Shown: positions 35,093 through 44,652 of the stretch, one piece after another
Position numbering within the stretch: the stretch's first letter is position 1
Layout: every line of letters begins with the position of its first letter
DNA from: UBA5070 sp035352895
GTDB taxonomy: Bacteria; Fibrobacterota; Fibrobacteria; UBA5070
DNA length: 64,000 nucleotides
Reading direction: 5' to 3'
Assembly (NCBI GenBank): GCA_035352895.1
Contig: DAOPYN010000013.1
Coordinates: 18,314-82,313, forward strand
Notes under the pieces: model-generated
Databases searched by the model: none
Told to the model about the DNA's origin: nothing
Seen by the model: only the letters and a program-made list of their open reading frames with translations
Made by a program: the position numbers and the translations under genes

Positions 35093-38000
35093 CTATCGTC
35101 GCACCAGCCAGCGGGAAGAGATCCGTTCTCCGCCGGCCTCGAGCACCAGGAGGACCTGTCCGGTGGGCGACGACAACCGCAGAGGTCTTCCGTAGGAGCC
35201 CGGATCCATCTCCTCGTCCACGAGGTTCCCCAGCCGTCGTCCCCGCGGATCGAAGGCATCGATGCGTACCCGGCATCGTCCCAGGCGATCCGGAAGGCTC
35301 CAAGCGAGCGCCGCTCCGCGGATCCCCACGGAGAACGGGCGTGGAGCCCTGGGGCCGGGGGGAAGCCCCGCCAGGATCATGAACGTGCGTTCCTCCTCTT
35401 CGCCGACCGCCCACTCCGAGGTTTCCGCCAGGGGGAGCCATCGGTCTGATTTGTCGTCGTGGATCCAGACTTCCATCAGGGTGTCGCTTCCGGAGCGCAG
35501 GCTTTGGAGGATCAGAGGTTGGCGAGGCGTCAGCCCCTGGAGGCGCACGATCCAGGTGGTGGACGAATCGGAAGGGACCCGGATGTCCGCAAGCAGGGCC
35601 GTCGCGGGAGTTCGCGGATCGTGGAGGGAGGCGCGGAGGCTGGAGCGGGGCCCCGGGGGAAGCTCCCAGGACCGACTGGACTTGTCCAATCCCGCCCAGA
35701 TCGCCGAGACGCCGTCGCCGCCCTGGCTTGCCTGGATCCCGATCCTCAAGGCCGGGGGGGAGAGGAGCGACCGGGCGCGCCAGGCGCCGGAGCCGGACGG
35801 ACCATCCGGCACGGACGACAGTTGGAGTTCCATCGCCTTGGACGAGCGGTTGAGGATCGCCGCTCCCCGCCAGGCGCCCCAGCGCAGGGTGGTGTCGGGG
35901 ATCGACCAGCCCTGGGAAGGGCCGTCGAACAGGTAGGGTCCGGAAAGACTCGTCGAATCGCTTCCGGCCAGACGCCAGATCTGCTTCCAGGAGAGGTCGA
36001 ATCCGAAGGGATTGCCGATGGCGTTCCAGCCCGGCTCCAGTCGGATCTTCACGATCCTGGACATGGGGAGCGTCCAGCGTCGCGCGATCCAGGGTGTCAG
36101 CGGAAGCCCCCGTGTGCGCACCCAGAAGCTCCTGCCCCAGGCATCCATGGAATCCCCCTTGAGGAGGTCCTCGAGCCTTCCGGAATCGGCGGCGAAGACC
36201 CTCCAGTGGCGGGGGTCGTCCTCGCCCCATTGGGCGCGGAAGGACGCGTGCGCGCTGCCTTCGCCCCGCAGGTAGGGAAGCGCCAGGAGTTCGTAGCGGT
36301 CTTCCGTGCGCTTCCATGGGGAAGCCAAGCTGTCCAGGTGGACCACGATGTCCACGGTGTCGGTCCGCGCGACAGTCCGGCCGTCGCGTGCTTCCACCCA
36401 GTAGCGACCGCCCAGGGGAAAATCCTGGCGGGAGATCAGGACCAGGCCGGTATCGGTGATCGATCCCGACAGATCTCGGCAGGAGACGGCATGACCAGCC
36501 TTCTGCAGGCACAGGCGTCGGGAGAGTCCGGCGACGTTGTCGCTCGCGCTCCAGCGGATCAGGACCGGGACGGACCCCATGGAGTCGGTGGAGTGGATCG
36601 CGGACACGGCGGGAGCCACGGTGTCCCAGCCCAGCCACCACGAGCGGATCCCCCAGGCGGGGAACACCACGAAGTCGCCGGCGGCGACGGAGGTGGCCAG
36701 ATGGACCTTGCCGGCCGTGTCCATCCAGTACACCGATGGAATTTCGCCGACACGCCGCTTCGCATCCGGAACCAGCGTCAGGGGCGCCCGGATGCGCACC
36801 GTGTCGGGGCCTTCCACGGAGACGACGATCGCCGAGTCCGAACCGGCGATGCCCCGCGAGGACAGGGACGAATCGCGCACCGTCACGGAAACACCCAGAG
36901 GTGTCCCATGCCTGGGCACCGACACCCGGATCCCGTGCCCGGCGCGGATCATGACGGAATCCGTCGAAGGAGCCAGCGTGGTGTCCAGCTCCGAGACCCA
37001 CAGGAGGGCGGAGTCCACGGATCCCTGGAACCGCGCGAACACCCGCGAGGTCCCCGCGAGCATCCCCAGTACCTTCCCCGAGGATAGGTCGCCGAGGTCG
37101 GTGGTCCAGCCCCAATCGACGACGGAACCGGGAAGGAGGGAGTCCGAGCCGTCGGATCGGCTGAGCACCGCCTGGAACCGGGCGGTGTCGCCGAGGAGGA
37201 CCTTCAGCGTGCTGGGTCGCAGCTCCAGGGCCAGCGATCTCAACGCGATGTGGAACGTGTCGATCGCGCTCGAATCGATTCCTCCGTCGGAGGTGCCCCC
37301 GTCGTCGCCCAGGCGCACGTAGAGAGTGTCGTTGCCGGTGACGCCGCGCAGGGGGGTGAAGCGCAGGGTGCCTTCCGGCGAGAGCGAAGGCTGGACCGCG
37401 AACAGTCCGGGCGAGGTGTGCGTCAGGCGGAAGGCGGTCTTCTGGAGGGATTCGTCGGCTGGACCCGCCTCGATGGAGCGCGCCCAGCCCGCGTGGATGC
37501 GTTCGAGGGAATCGGATGCGGCGGTGGGATCGGTTCCCTTGGAGAACCGGGGCGGATCGTTGACGGGACGGACGGAGATGGTGAAGCTGTCCACTTCGCT
37601 GGAATCGGGGTTGTCCGAGGCGCCCAGACGGATCCTGACCGTCGCGGTCCCGTTGGAGTCGGCCTGCGAGGCGAAGGTGAGCGTGCCGTCCGCGGAAATG
37701 GCCGGCTGCGCGGAAAAGAGGGAGGGATGGTCGTTGGTGGCGCTGAACCCCACGCGCTGGCCGTCGGCGCCCGAACCGCCGGAGATGGCGGTGGCCCAAC
37801 CGGAGATGGTGGTGGGGCCGGCGTCCTCGCGGACGGTGGGGGATGCGCCCTTGGCGAAGAACGGGGCCTTCCGGGAGACGATCACGTCCACCTGGGAGGA
37901 ACCGTAGGACACGGCCACGTCCAGGTTGTGCACGTTGTTTCGCGTACGCACGGTCGCGAATTGTCCGGAAACGCTTCCCGCCACGGCCACTCCGCCGGCG

Positions 38001-41000
38001 GTGCCGGTTTCCGAAAGCCCGGCCAGATCCAGGTCCAGGATGGATTTCCCGCCAAGGACCAGGGCTCCGGTCAGGGAGAGACGGTCGTACCGCACGCCTG
38101 GTTTGGTGGTGCCTCCGAGCTGGATGCGCAAGCTGGAGCCGGAATCGCGCGACAGGTCCAAGGACTGGGCGGACAGCTGTCCCACGGAGTCGATCGGGCC
38201 CGGCGCGATCGCGCCTCCCCGCGCGGTGATGGAGCCTCCGATGCTTCCGCTACCGCAGAGGACCGCCCCGGAAGACACGGAAACCGCGCTCTGCGAGAGC
38301 GATCCGGCCACGCACAGGGTTCCGGAGCCGATCGTGGTCGGTCCGGTGAAGGTGCTTTGACCGCGAAGGGTCCAGGTGCCGGATCCGGTCTTCGCGAGGC
38401 CTCCGGTCTGGGTCGCCACCGGCGCATCGAGACGGCAGGCCCCGGCCGATCCCCCCAGCGTGAGGTTGTTGTTGTTCCCTCCGATCGCCGTCTGGCTGGT
38501 CAGCCGGATGGGGCCGGCGGTGGCCGCGATGGTGGCGTTGCCGGCAAGGGTCAGGGGGCCGGCGAAGTCGGCGGGGGTCGTCGCCCCGTTGACCAGGGCG
38601 CCATCGCCGCCCGGCCCGGAGCCCGAGATCGACAGGGGTTCGGTATCCGCGACGGTCTGGCCGTTGAGGTCCAGGGCTCCCGTTCCGGAGACGACCGTTC
38701 CTCCGGAGATGTCGCCGAGCGCCTTGGCGCTTCCCATCCGCAGGGTTCCTCCGGAGATGGAGAGGGAGCCTTGGAAGGTGTTGGCGCCCGCCAGGGTCTG
38801 GCGGCCTGCGCCGGACTTGGTGATCGCGATCTTCCCGACGATGCTCCCCGCGAAGGTCGTGTCGACATTTCCCGTCAATCCGAGCGTGCTCTGGGTCCCC
38901 GAATTGCGGATCGAGACGTTCCCGTTCGCGGAGGAGTGGATGGCCTGGAACACCTGGTTGTACCCGTCGAGGTCCAGGGTGGACGTGAAGGATTCGTGCG
39001 GTTGGGTCCAGACCGCGTTGGGGGGGATCCCGTTGGTCGCCCCCAGGCGGGCCGTTCCCTCGGCGAGCTCCATGTTGGTGGCTCCTCCGCCCCCCTTGTA
39101 GACGATGGTCCCCGAACGATGCCGGATGGTGGTGGCCGTGCCGCCCATGTTCAACGCCCCGGAAAGGGTCAAGGTGCCGGAATTCCCCGCCGCGCCGGCG
39201 ATGGTCCCGTCCCAGGCGCAGTTGGCGTTGACCGCCAGCGGGCCCGACCATCCCGCGCTGGCTCCCGAATCCGGCATGAGCGCCCCGTTGCCCACGCCCG
39301 CGTCGCAGCTGGAGATGGTCAGCGGATTGGAGAACACCGTTCCGCTCCCCAGGAGGATCCGGCCCCCGTTTTCCATGATGACGTTTCCCGTCCCCAATCC
39401 TCCGGTGTTCTTCACCAGGGTGGTCCCCCCCTTGTGGGTGTACGACCACATGCCGGAATTCGACAGGGAGATGGTCAGCTTCCCGTCGCCCGACTTGGAG
39501 ATGCCTCCCGCGAGGTTGGAGGCGACCGTGGCGTCGGCGTTGGCCACGATGGTCGGTGCCGATCCGGAAAGGTTCAGGGTGCCTCCGTTGAGGGTGTATC
39601 CGGAAGCGGTGAAGACCAGGGAGTCGGCCTGCATGGTGCCGTTGACGTTCACGGTCCAGTTCCCGTTCGACCCGGAGAACTCGGCCGTGTTCCCTCCGCC
39701 CGGCCAGGAGGACAGGGTCGTTCCGTTCTTTGTCCAGAAGTTGTCCGAGCCCCAGTTCCCGCCGCCGGCTTGGATCCCGGGGTTCGTGGAGACGTCCCAG
39801 GTGGTGCGTTCCGGGAGGTTGTTCACCGCGATGGGAAGGACGGATTCGATCCAGGCTCCCTGGGTGTCGGTGCTGCGCACGCGGATGGACAGGGATGGTC
39901 TGGTCTCGTAGTCGAGGATGGCCGCGGTGTTCAGGCTGAACCCGACGATGGAAAAGAGGTTGTTGTCGGTGGAGCCGGTGCCCGAGACCAGGGTGTAGGC
40001 GAAGATGGTGCCGCCGTCCGGATCCGTCGTGGCGAAATCCCCGACGATCGTTCCGGTGGGGAGGTTCTCGTCGACGCTGGACTTGGTCAGTTGGATGCCG
40101 GTGGGGCTCTCGTTGGATCGCAGGGCCCAGGTCGTGGCGTCCTGGATGCCCGCGAAGTCGTCTCCGGAGGTCTGCTCCTCGATCGCTCCGGGGGCGATGC
40201 TCACGTAGAAGGAATTGTCCTTGGAGAAGGTGGTGGAGGGAACGAACGTCAACTTGTCGGAGCCGGACGCGACCAGCGAAACGTCGTCGAACCAATAGGT
40301 CCCCGGGGTGGAAATGTTGAATCCGAAGGTATGGACGAGATTCGGCGTGGCGATGCCGGATATGGGCATGGACACCCGGGTCCATGCGTTCTGGGTCAGG
40401 CCGACCGCGCTCCTCCCCACGGCCCAGGTGAATTCCACTCCGCTGTTGGTCACCGGTTCCACCTTCGCGGAAGCCACGGTGGTATAGGCCCAGAACACGA
40501 CGGAATCCATCGTCGACCAGTCCGGGCCCATCGGAGAGTAGAAGGCCTGCGCCTGGCTCCATTCCGCGTCCGTCGTGACCGAGAGCGATGCCTTCCCCGA
40601 GTGCGCGCGGGTGGTGTCGCGCGATCGCTTGGCCGCTCCGAAACCGGAGGCGAATTCCTCGGCCGATGCCTCGAACCCGTGCATGAGCGCGGCTCCTCCC
40701 ACCGACACCGCTGGCGAGGAAACCGGGATGGTCTCCAACGGGGTGTTGTCGCCGACCCGGTGGATCGCGATGCTTCCGGTCCCGATCCGGACGGGTGCGG
40801 AGAAACAGACCTTGAAGGGTTGGCGCCCCACCACCATGCGGGCGTCCCGCGCGGGCCAGAAGTCCCGCACGGTCGGAGCCGCGCACCAGCAGGGCAGGGA
40901 CGCCGCCAGCAGAGCGCACACGAGCGGTCGGCTCCGGCGATCGATGCCTCTGCCGTGTACATCCGGCGCAGCGTTGCCCATCGAAGCGTTGGTCTCCCTT

Positions 41001-41029
41001 CCCGAAGTGGTCCCTGGTCGTCGAGACAT
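35093..41029 (-). CDS. Giant multidomain surface protein (autotransporter-type repeats, cadherin-like domains, type IX-like tail)
   Basis: 1978 aa, exported. The Arg-rich N-terminus runs into a signal segment (LVCALLAASLPCWCAAP, about 34-50). Domains in order: a CBM-like jelly roll (about 116-256, ending TYWFDDVSLV); a cadherin-like domain (about 316-405, VDENLPTGTIVGDF); autotransporter-associated PATR repeats (about 480-950, e.g. SGAGRQTLAGANTFQGSL and SGTWTLRGQSTFTGPTT); two cadherin/VCBS-like domains (about 1055-1270); Ig-like segments; and a C-terminal domain (about 1895-1978, IDAFDPRGRRLGNLVD...SPTGQVLLVLE) like the sorting tails of type IX substrates. ATG 41029 is chosen for its GGAGG; ATG 40981 is an alternative. 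Likely an adhesin. Confidence 0.75.
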   Translation of the reverse strand: MSRRPGTTSGRETNASMGNAAPDVHGRGIDRRSRPLVCALLAASLPCWCAAPTVRDFWPARDARMVVGRQPFKVCFSAPVRIGTGSIAIHRVGDNTPLETIPVSSPAVSVGGAALMHGFEASAEEFASGFGAAKRSRDTTRAHSGKASLSVTTDAEWSQAQAFYSPMGPDWSTMDSVVFWAYTTVASAKVEPVTNSGVEFTWAVGRSAVGLTQNAWTRVSMPISGIATPNLVHTFGFNISTPGTYWFDDVSLVASGSDKLTFVPSTTFSKDNSFYVSIAPGAIEEQTSGDDFAGIQDATTWALRSNESPTGIQLTKSSVDENLPTGTIVGDFATTDPDGGTIFAYTLVSGTGSTDNNLFSIVGFSLNTAAILDYETRPSLSIRVRSTDTQGAWIESVLPIAVNNLPERTTWDVSTNPGIQAGGGNWGSDNFWTKNGTTLSSWPGGGNTAEFSGSNGNWTVNVNGTMQADSLVFTASGYTLNGGTLNLSGSAPTIVANADATVASNLAGGISKSGDGKLTISLSNSGMWSYTHKGGTTLVKNTGGLGTGNVIMENGGRILLGSGTVFSNPLTISSCDAGVGNGALMPDSGASAGWSGPLAVNANCAWDGTIAGAAGNSGTLTLSGALNMGGTATTIRHRSGTIVYKGGGGATNMELAEGTARLGATNGIPPNAVWTQPHESFTSTLDLDGYNQVFQAIHSSANGNVSIRNSGTQSTLGLTGNVDTTFAGSIVGKIAITKSGAGRQTLAGANTFQGSLSISGGTLRMGSAKALGDISGGTVVSGTGALDLNGQTVADTEPLSISGSGPGGDGALVNGATTPADFAGPLTLAGNATIAATAGPIRLTSQTAIGGNNNNLTLGGSAGACRLDAPVATQTGGLAKTGSGTWTLRGQSTFTGPTTIGSGTLCVAGSLSQSAVSVSSGAVLCGSGSIGGSITARGGAIAPGPIDSVGQLSAQSLDLSRDSGSSLRIQLGGTTKPGVRYDRLSLTGALVLGGKSILDLDLAGLSETGTAGGVAVAGSVSGQFATVRTRNNVHNLDVAVSYGSSQVDVIVSRKAPFFAKGASPTVREDAGPTTISGWATAISGGSGADGQRVGFSATNDHPSLFSAQPAISADGTLTFASQADSNGTATVRIRLGASDNPDSSEVDSFTISVRPVNDPPRFSKGTDPTAASDSLERIHAGWARSIEAGPADESLQKTAFRLTHTSPGLFAVQPSLSPEGTLRFTPLRGVTGNDTLYVRLGDDGGTSDGGIDSSAIDTFHIALRSLALELRPSTLKVLLGDTARFQAVLSRSDGSDSLLPGSVVDWGWTTDLGDLSSGKVLGMLAGTSRVFARFQGSVDSALLWVSELDTTLAPSTDSVMIRAGHGIRVSVPRHGTPLGVSVTVRDSSLSSRGIAGSDSAIVVSVEGPDTVRIRAPLTLVPDAKRRVGEIPSVYWMDTAGKVHLATSVAAGDFVVFPAWGIRSWWLGWDTVAPAVSAIHSTDSMGSVPVLIRWSASDNVAGLSRRLCLQKAGHAVSCRDLSGSITDTGLVLISRQDFPLGGRYWVEARDGRTVARTDTVDIVVHLDSLASPWKRTEDRYELLALPYLRGEGSAHASFRAQWGEDDPRHWRVFAADSGRLEDLLKGDSMDAWGRSFWVRTRGLPLTPWIARRWTLPMSRIVKIRLEPGWNAIGNPFGFDLSWKQIWRLAGSDSTSLSGPYLFDGPSQGWSIPDTTLRWGAWRGAAILNRSSKAMELQLSSVPDGPSGSGAWRARSLLSPPALRIGIQASQGGDGVSAIWAGLDKSSRSWELPPGPRSSLRASLHDPRTPATALLADIRVPSDSSTTWIVRLQGLTPRQPLILQSLRSGSDTLMEVWIHDDKSDRWLPLAETSEWAVGEEEERTFMILAGLPPGPRAPRPFSVGIRGAALAWSLPDRLGRCRVRIDAFDPRGRRLGNLVDEEMDPGSYGRPLRLSSPTGQVLLVLEAGGERISSRWLVRR

Positions 41030-41122
41030 TGTACCGCCCTCCGGGCCCGCGTTCCAGTGTTCCGCGAAAGGTGCTGGACGGGAAGGCATTCCCGCATGCG
41101 CAGTGGTAAGATCGTGTCGGCC

Positions 41123-42589
41123 ATGCATCCCATCGTCGTCATCGCCTTGCTCCACGGGGCCGGATCCACCGGAGGCCCGGAGGAAACTTCGCTTCTGATC
41201 CAGCAAGCCAGGGAACTGCTTTCGGGTGGCCATCCCGCCAAGGCGGATGTCCTCCTGCGACGCGCCCGCAGCCAGGACTCCAACCAGACCCAGGTGGATC
41301 TGCTGCGCTCCCGATGTCGCGCCGCCTTGGGGCGTTGGGTTCCCGAGGATGGCGATTCGGATTGGATGGAGGGCGATGCCCGACTGGAGGTGGCAGCGCG
41401 GGAGCGGCCGGATTCGCTCTTCCGTCTGGCCCAGTCCCTGCTCCAAAAGGAGAATATCGCGCAAGCCGCGACGGTCTCCGGGGTCCTGGCTCGCGCGAAC
41501 ACCGCCTCGCCCGCCCACCTGAAGCTCGCCCAGGATCTGCGGCTGCGCCAGGAGGCTTTGATCGCGTTCCATGGCGATCTCGCCCGCCGCGCCCAATCCC
41601 GAGGGGATCTGGAGGAATCGGCGGTGCAATGGCGACTGGCCTGGACCGCCCGGCCCGAGGATGCGTTCCTGCGCGATCAGGTCCAGCGCTCCTACGAGGC
41701 GCGATCGGCGGCCATCGCCCAGTTGCGGACGGTCCTGTCGCGGGCCCTGGTGGCGAAGGAGGAAAGCATCGCCTACGAGATCGCCTCCAAGGCCCAGACC
41801 GCCTTTCCCGGCGTGGCTCCCTTCCGGAAGGTCTACGATTCCCTGAGGGTGTTCCGCGTCGCCGCGCGCGACGCGCGTCTGGAGCGGATCAACGCCATGG
41901 CAGACCAGGGCATGGAGGAAGAGGCCATGGAAGCCATGGATGTCCTGGTGAAGAGCGATCCGGAGGATCCCTCCCTGGAACTGGCCCAATCCCTCCTGCA
42001 AAGCCGTCTCCAGAAACGGCGCAAACGTCTCCAGACGGCGGAATTGGTGCGTTCCTGCGATGCGGCCGTGGCCGCGGGCGACGTGTTGCGCGCCAACGAT
42101 GCGCTCGCCGAACTGCGTCGGCTCGGAGCCGACGGACTGGAGATCGACCGTCTTCCCTCCAGGATCGATTCCTTGCGCTCCACCCGCAAGGCCATGGAAG
42201 CATTCGACGAAGTCATGCTCCAGGCGCGGGCGGCGTTGCGTTCGGGCGACGTCGCGGCGGCACGGGCCCACCTGCAGAAGGCCGCGATCCTCCAGCCCGC
42301 GAGCAACGTGGTCAAGGGGTTGATCGCCAACCTCAACCTGCCGCGGCCGACTACCGCTTCCGCCAAGATTCCCAGCGTCGCGCCTCCGCCTCCGCCGCCG
42401 ACAGGTCTCAGCGCGGAGGATCTCCGCAGGTCCAAGGAGCTTCTCCTCGCCGGAGTGGCGGCCTACCGCGCGGGCGAATATCCCAGGGCGATCGAATCGT
42501 GGAAGAAGGTGCTGGAAATCGATACCGGTTGCGTGCAGGCGCGCAAGTACCTGGCCAACGTGGGCCTCAAGCAGACGAGGTTGAAATGA
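41123..42589 (+). CDS. Exported TPR/coiled-coil protein, first gene of a four-gene operon
   Basis: 488 aa. Signal peptide MHPIVVIALLHGAGS, then helical TPR-like repeats through most of the length, a Pro-rich hinge (VAPPPPPPTG, about 415) and a clear final TPR (LLAGVAAYRAGEYPRAIESWKKVLEID). An in-frame ATG at 41096 has GGAAGG upstream and is an alternative start. I prefer 41123 because TAAGAT sits 10 nt before it and the signal peptide is cleaner. Divergent from the giant surface protein; its stop overlaps the next start (ATGA). Confidence 0.7.
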   Translation: MHPIVVIALLHGAGSTGGPEETSLLIQQARELLSGGHPAKADVLLRRARSQDSNQTQVDLLRSRCRAALGRWVPEDGDSDWMEGDARLEVAARERPDSLFRLAQSLLQKENIAQAATVSGVLARANTASPAHLKLAQDLRLRQEALIAFHGDLARRAQSRGDLEESAVQWRLAWTARPEDAFLRDQVQRSYEARSAAIAQLRTVLSRALVAKEESIAYEIASKAQTAFPGVAPFRKVYDSLRVFRVAARDARLERINAMADQGMEEEAMEAMDVLVKSDPEDPSLELAQSLLQSRLQKRRKRLQTAELVRSCDAAVAAGDVLRANDALAELRRLGADGLEIDRLPSRIDSLRSTRKAMEAFDEVMLQARAALRSGDVAAARAHLQKAAILQPASNVVKGLIANLNLPRPTTASAKIPSVAPPPPPPTGLSAEDLRRSKELLLAGVAAYRAGEYPRAIESWKKVLEIDTGCVQARKYLANVGLKQTRLK

Positions 42590-44652
42590 TTCGCTGGATC
42601 TGGGGTTGGATCTGCCTGTTGTTGTACCAGGTGGCGACTTCAGGCGAAGTTGCCTGGCGTCGTGTTCCCTTCGAGCCTTCGCGCGGCATCGCCACGGCCA
42701 TGGCCACGATTCCCGGCGGTACGGCGGTGGGGACCTCCGCGGGAGGGTTGCTCGTCCTGAAGGCCGGAAGCGGCAGACTCGAGTCCCTGACGGAAGCTGC
42801 ATCGGGTCGGATTCGGAAGGTGCGCTCGCTGGCCTGGGGAGCGGGAGGTCTGTGGATCGTCTCGGACGGGGGACTCCATCGCTGGGATCCGTCCACCAGA
42901 AGTCTTGCCGCGATGGGTGTGGAACGGCCCGGCGGCCCCCCCGGGGATGTCCGTCTGGTGGCCGTGGCCGAAGGTGTCGTCTGGCTCGCTTCGGATAGGA
43001 GCGTATGGTGCTTCCGGCCGGGCAGGCCGGACAGTTGGCGGGAATGGATGTTGCCGATCCAGGACGTTCCAGGAGCGATCCTCCACGTGGGAACCCGGCT
43101 GATCCTGGGAATGGAAACCAAGGGGTTGCTGGTGCTGGACAGCGCTTCGGGAGTCTGGGTGCGCCTGGGAAGAGCCGAAGGGCTTTCCTCCGACCAGGTC
43201 GTGGGGCTGGAATGGGTGGGGGCCGAGGTCTTCGTGGCGACACCCGAGGGCCTGGACGTGTTCGATCTTTCCACCCAGAAGGTCCGGCCGGTCGTCGCGG
43301 GGGTGGGAGGGTCGTGGATGACCCAATCCAACGGGAACCTCCTGTTGGAAACCGAGGACGGTCTGGTCCGCATCGACGCCGCGGCGCGGAAGGTGGTTCC
43401 CGTCGTCCTGGCCGAGGGGGCCCGCGCGTCCGGATCCCTGATCGCGCGCGGCGAGCGCCTCACCGTGGCCGCGGGCTCGGAAATATTCGATCGACCGGAA
43501 CCCACCCTCCTGGGCGACGAACCTCTCGTGCCCACCGCCAAGGGGTTCGGTCTGACCTTGCCCAGGATGCTGCCGGATCGGACCCGCCTGTCCGCTTTCC
43601 TGCGCATCCCCGAGTGGCCGGACGCGAAGGTTCCGCTGGAGGTGTCGCTGTCCGAAGACCGCAGACAGGCGCAGGTGTTCCTTCCCGAAGATGCCCGTGG
43701 TCGGGTCCAGGTGGACCTCGTGGCGATCGGTCAGGATTCGACGGTGGTCGAATACCGTTCCCTCGCGGGCAACGCCGATCGTTCCGCTCCGGTCCTGGCC
43801 CTGGAAGCCACGCGATCGGCGACGCGTGATTCCGTGTTGGAGATGCGGGGACGGGTTTCCGGGATGGGACCGCTCGTCCTGGTGCGACAACCGGGAGGTG
43901 TCGCCGTGGCCTTGGCGGCCGACGGATCCTTCCGGGAACGACTGCCGCTGCAGGCCGGAACCAACACCTTCCGCTGGGTCCTTTCCGACGCGTTGGGCAA
44001 CGCCGTCGAACGCGGCGCATCGATCCGTCGGGATCTGATCGCTCCCCGCCTGGTTGCGCCTCCTCCCGACACCGTGACCGGGGATTTCGCCCGCGTGCGC
44101 CTGAAGCTGCAGGACGAAGGAATGGTGGCGGCCACGGTGCGGGGGCCCGGCCAGGCGAGGGTGGTGGTGTTCGATTCCTTCCTGGTGCTGGAGGCCCGCA
44201 TGCTGGGGGCGGGGCCCAACCAGTTCGTGGTGACGGCGGTGGACGAGGCGGGGAACGGTTCGCGGGCGGTGGTCGGGGTGGTGAGGACGGCCGTCTCGCA
44301 GGACGCCCAGGCCAACTCCTGGGCCATCGACGGATTCCGTCCGTTCAGCAGGCCCGTATCCACCGATTCCACCGAGATGCGGCGGGGGGTGAGCGTGATC
44401 CGCTACTCCATGACCGAAGGCGAGACCCTCTGCGGTGTCGCCGAGCAGTTCTACGGCAGCCAGCTTTTGGCTCCGGTGCTCATCCAGTGGAACGGGTTCG
44501 CCGATTCCAGCCAATGGCGGCGCATGCCGGTGGGCACCTTGGTGGACATTCCCGTGTGGCGGGACGTCGACCACGAGAATCCCGACGTGAAGGGCATCCT
44601 GGAGAGTTTCCCGTGGGACCGCCTGCCCTTGGCGAGGAGGTACCGCAAGTGA
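42586..44652 (+). CDS. Exported beta-propeller protein with C-terminal LysM domain
   Basis: 688 aa. Signal peptide (WIWGWICLLLYQVATSG), six or seven propeller-type blades (about 30-300: GTAVGTSAGGLLVL, GLWIVSDGGLHRWD, VFVATPEGLDVFDL) resembling two-component-regulator propellers, and beta-sandwich regions (about 330-590). The C-terminal LysM-like domain (about 600-660, YSMTEGETLCGVAEQFYG...GTLVDIPV) should bind peptidoglycan. A cell-wall-bound sensor or scaffold is plausible. Overlaps both neighbours (ATGA, GTGA). Confidence 0.7.
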   Translation: MIRWIWGWICLLLYQVATSGEVAWRRVPFEPSRGIATAMATIPGGTAVGTSAGGLLVLKAGSGRLESLTEAASGRIRKVRSLAWGAGGLWIVSDGGLHRWDPSTRSLAAMGVERPGGPPGDVRLVAVAEGVVWLASDRSVWCFRPGRPDSWREWMLPIQDVPGAILHVGTRLILGMETKGLLVLDSASGVWVRLGRAEGLSSDQVVGLEWVGAEVFVATPEGLDVFDLSTQKVRPVVAGVGGSWMTQSNGNLLLETEDGLVRIDAAARKVVPVVLAEGARASGSLIARGERLTVAAGSEIFDRPEPTLLGDEPLVPTAKGFGLTLPRMLPDRTRLSAFLRIPEWPDAKVPLEVSLSEDRRQAQVFLPEDARGRVQVDLVAIGQDSTVVEYRSLAGNADRSAPVLALEATRSATRDSVLEMRGRVSGMGPLVLVRQPGGVAVALAADGSFRERLPLQAGTNTFRWVLSDALGNAVERGASIRRDLIAPRLVAPPPDTVTGDFARVRLKLQDEGMVAATVRGPGQARVVVFDSFLVLEARMLGAGPNQFVVTAVDEAGNGSRAVVGVVRTAVSQDAQANSWAIDGFRPFSRPVSTDSTEMRRGVSVIRYSMTEGETLCGVAEQFYGSQLLAPVLIQWNGFADSSQWRRMPVGTLVDIPVWRDVDHENPDVKGILESFPWDRLPLARRYRK

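Noticed and set aside
37250..42589. 1779-codon plus-strand open frame
   Set aside because: Only its last 489 codons are the TPR gene; the rest is antisense to the giant surface protein, open because of high GC and codon bias. Its translation is Gly/Arg/Asp-rich with no domains.
41030..43243. Extension of the giant surface protein frame by 738 codons upstream
   Set aside because: It is antisense to the TPR and propeller genes, and ATG 41029 has a strong Shine-Dalgarno.
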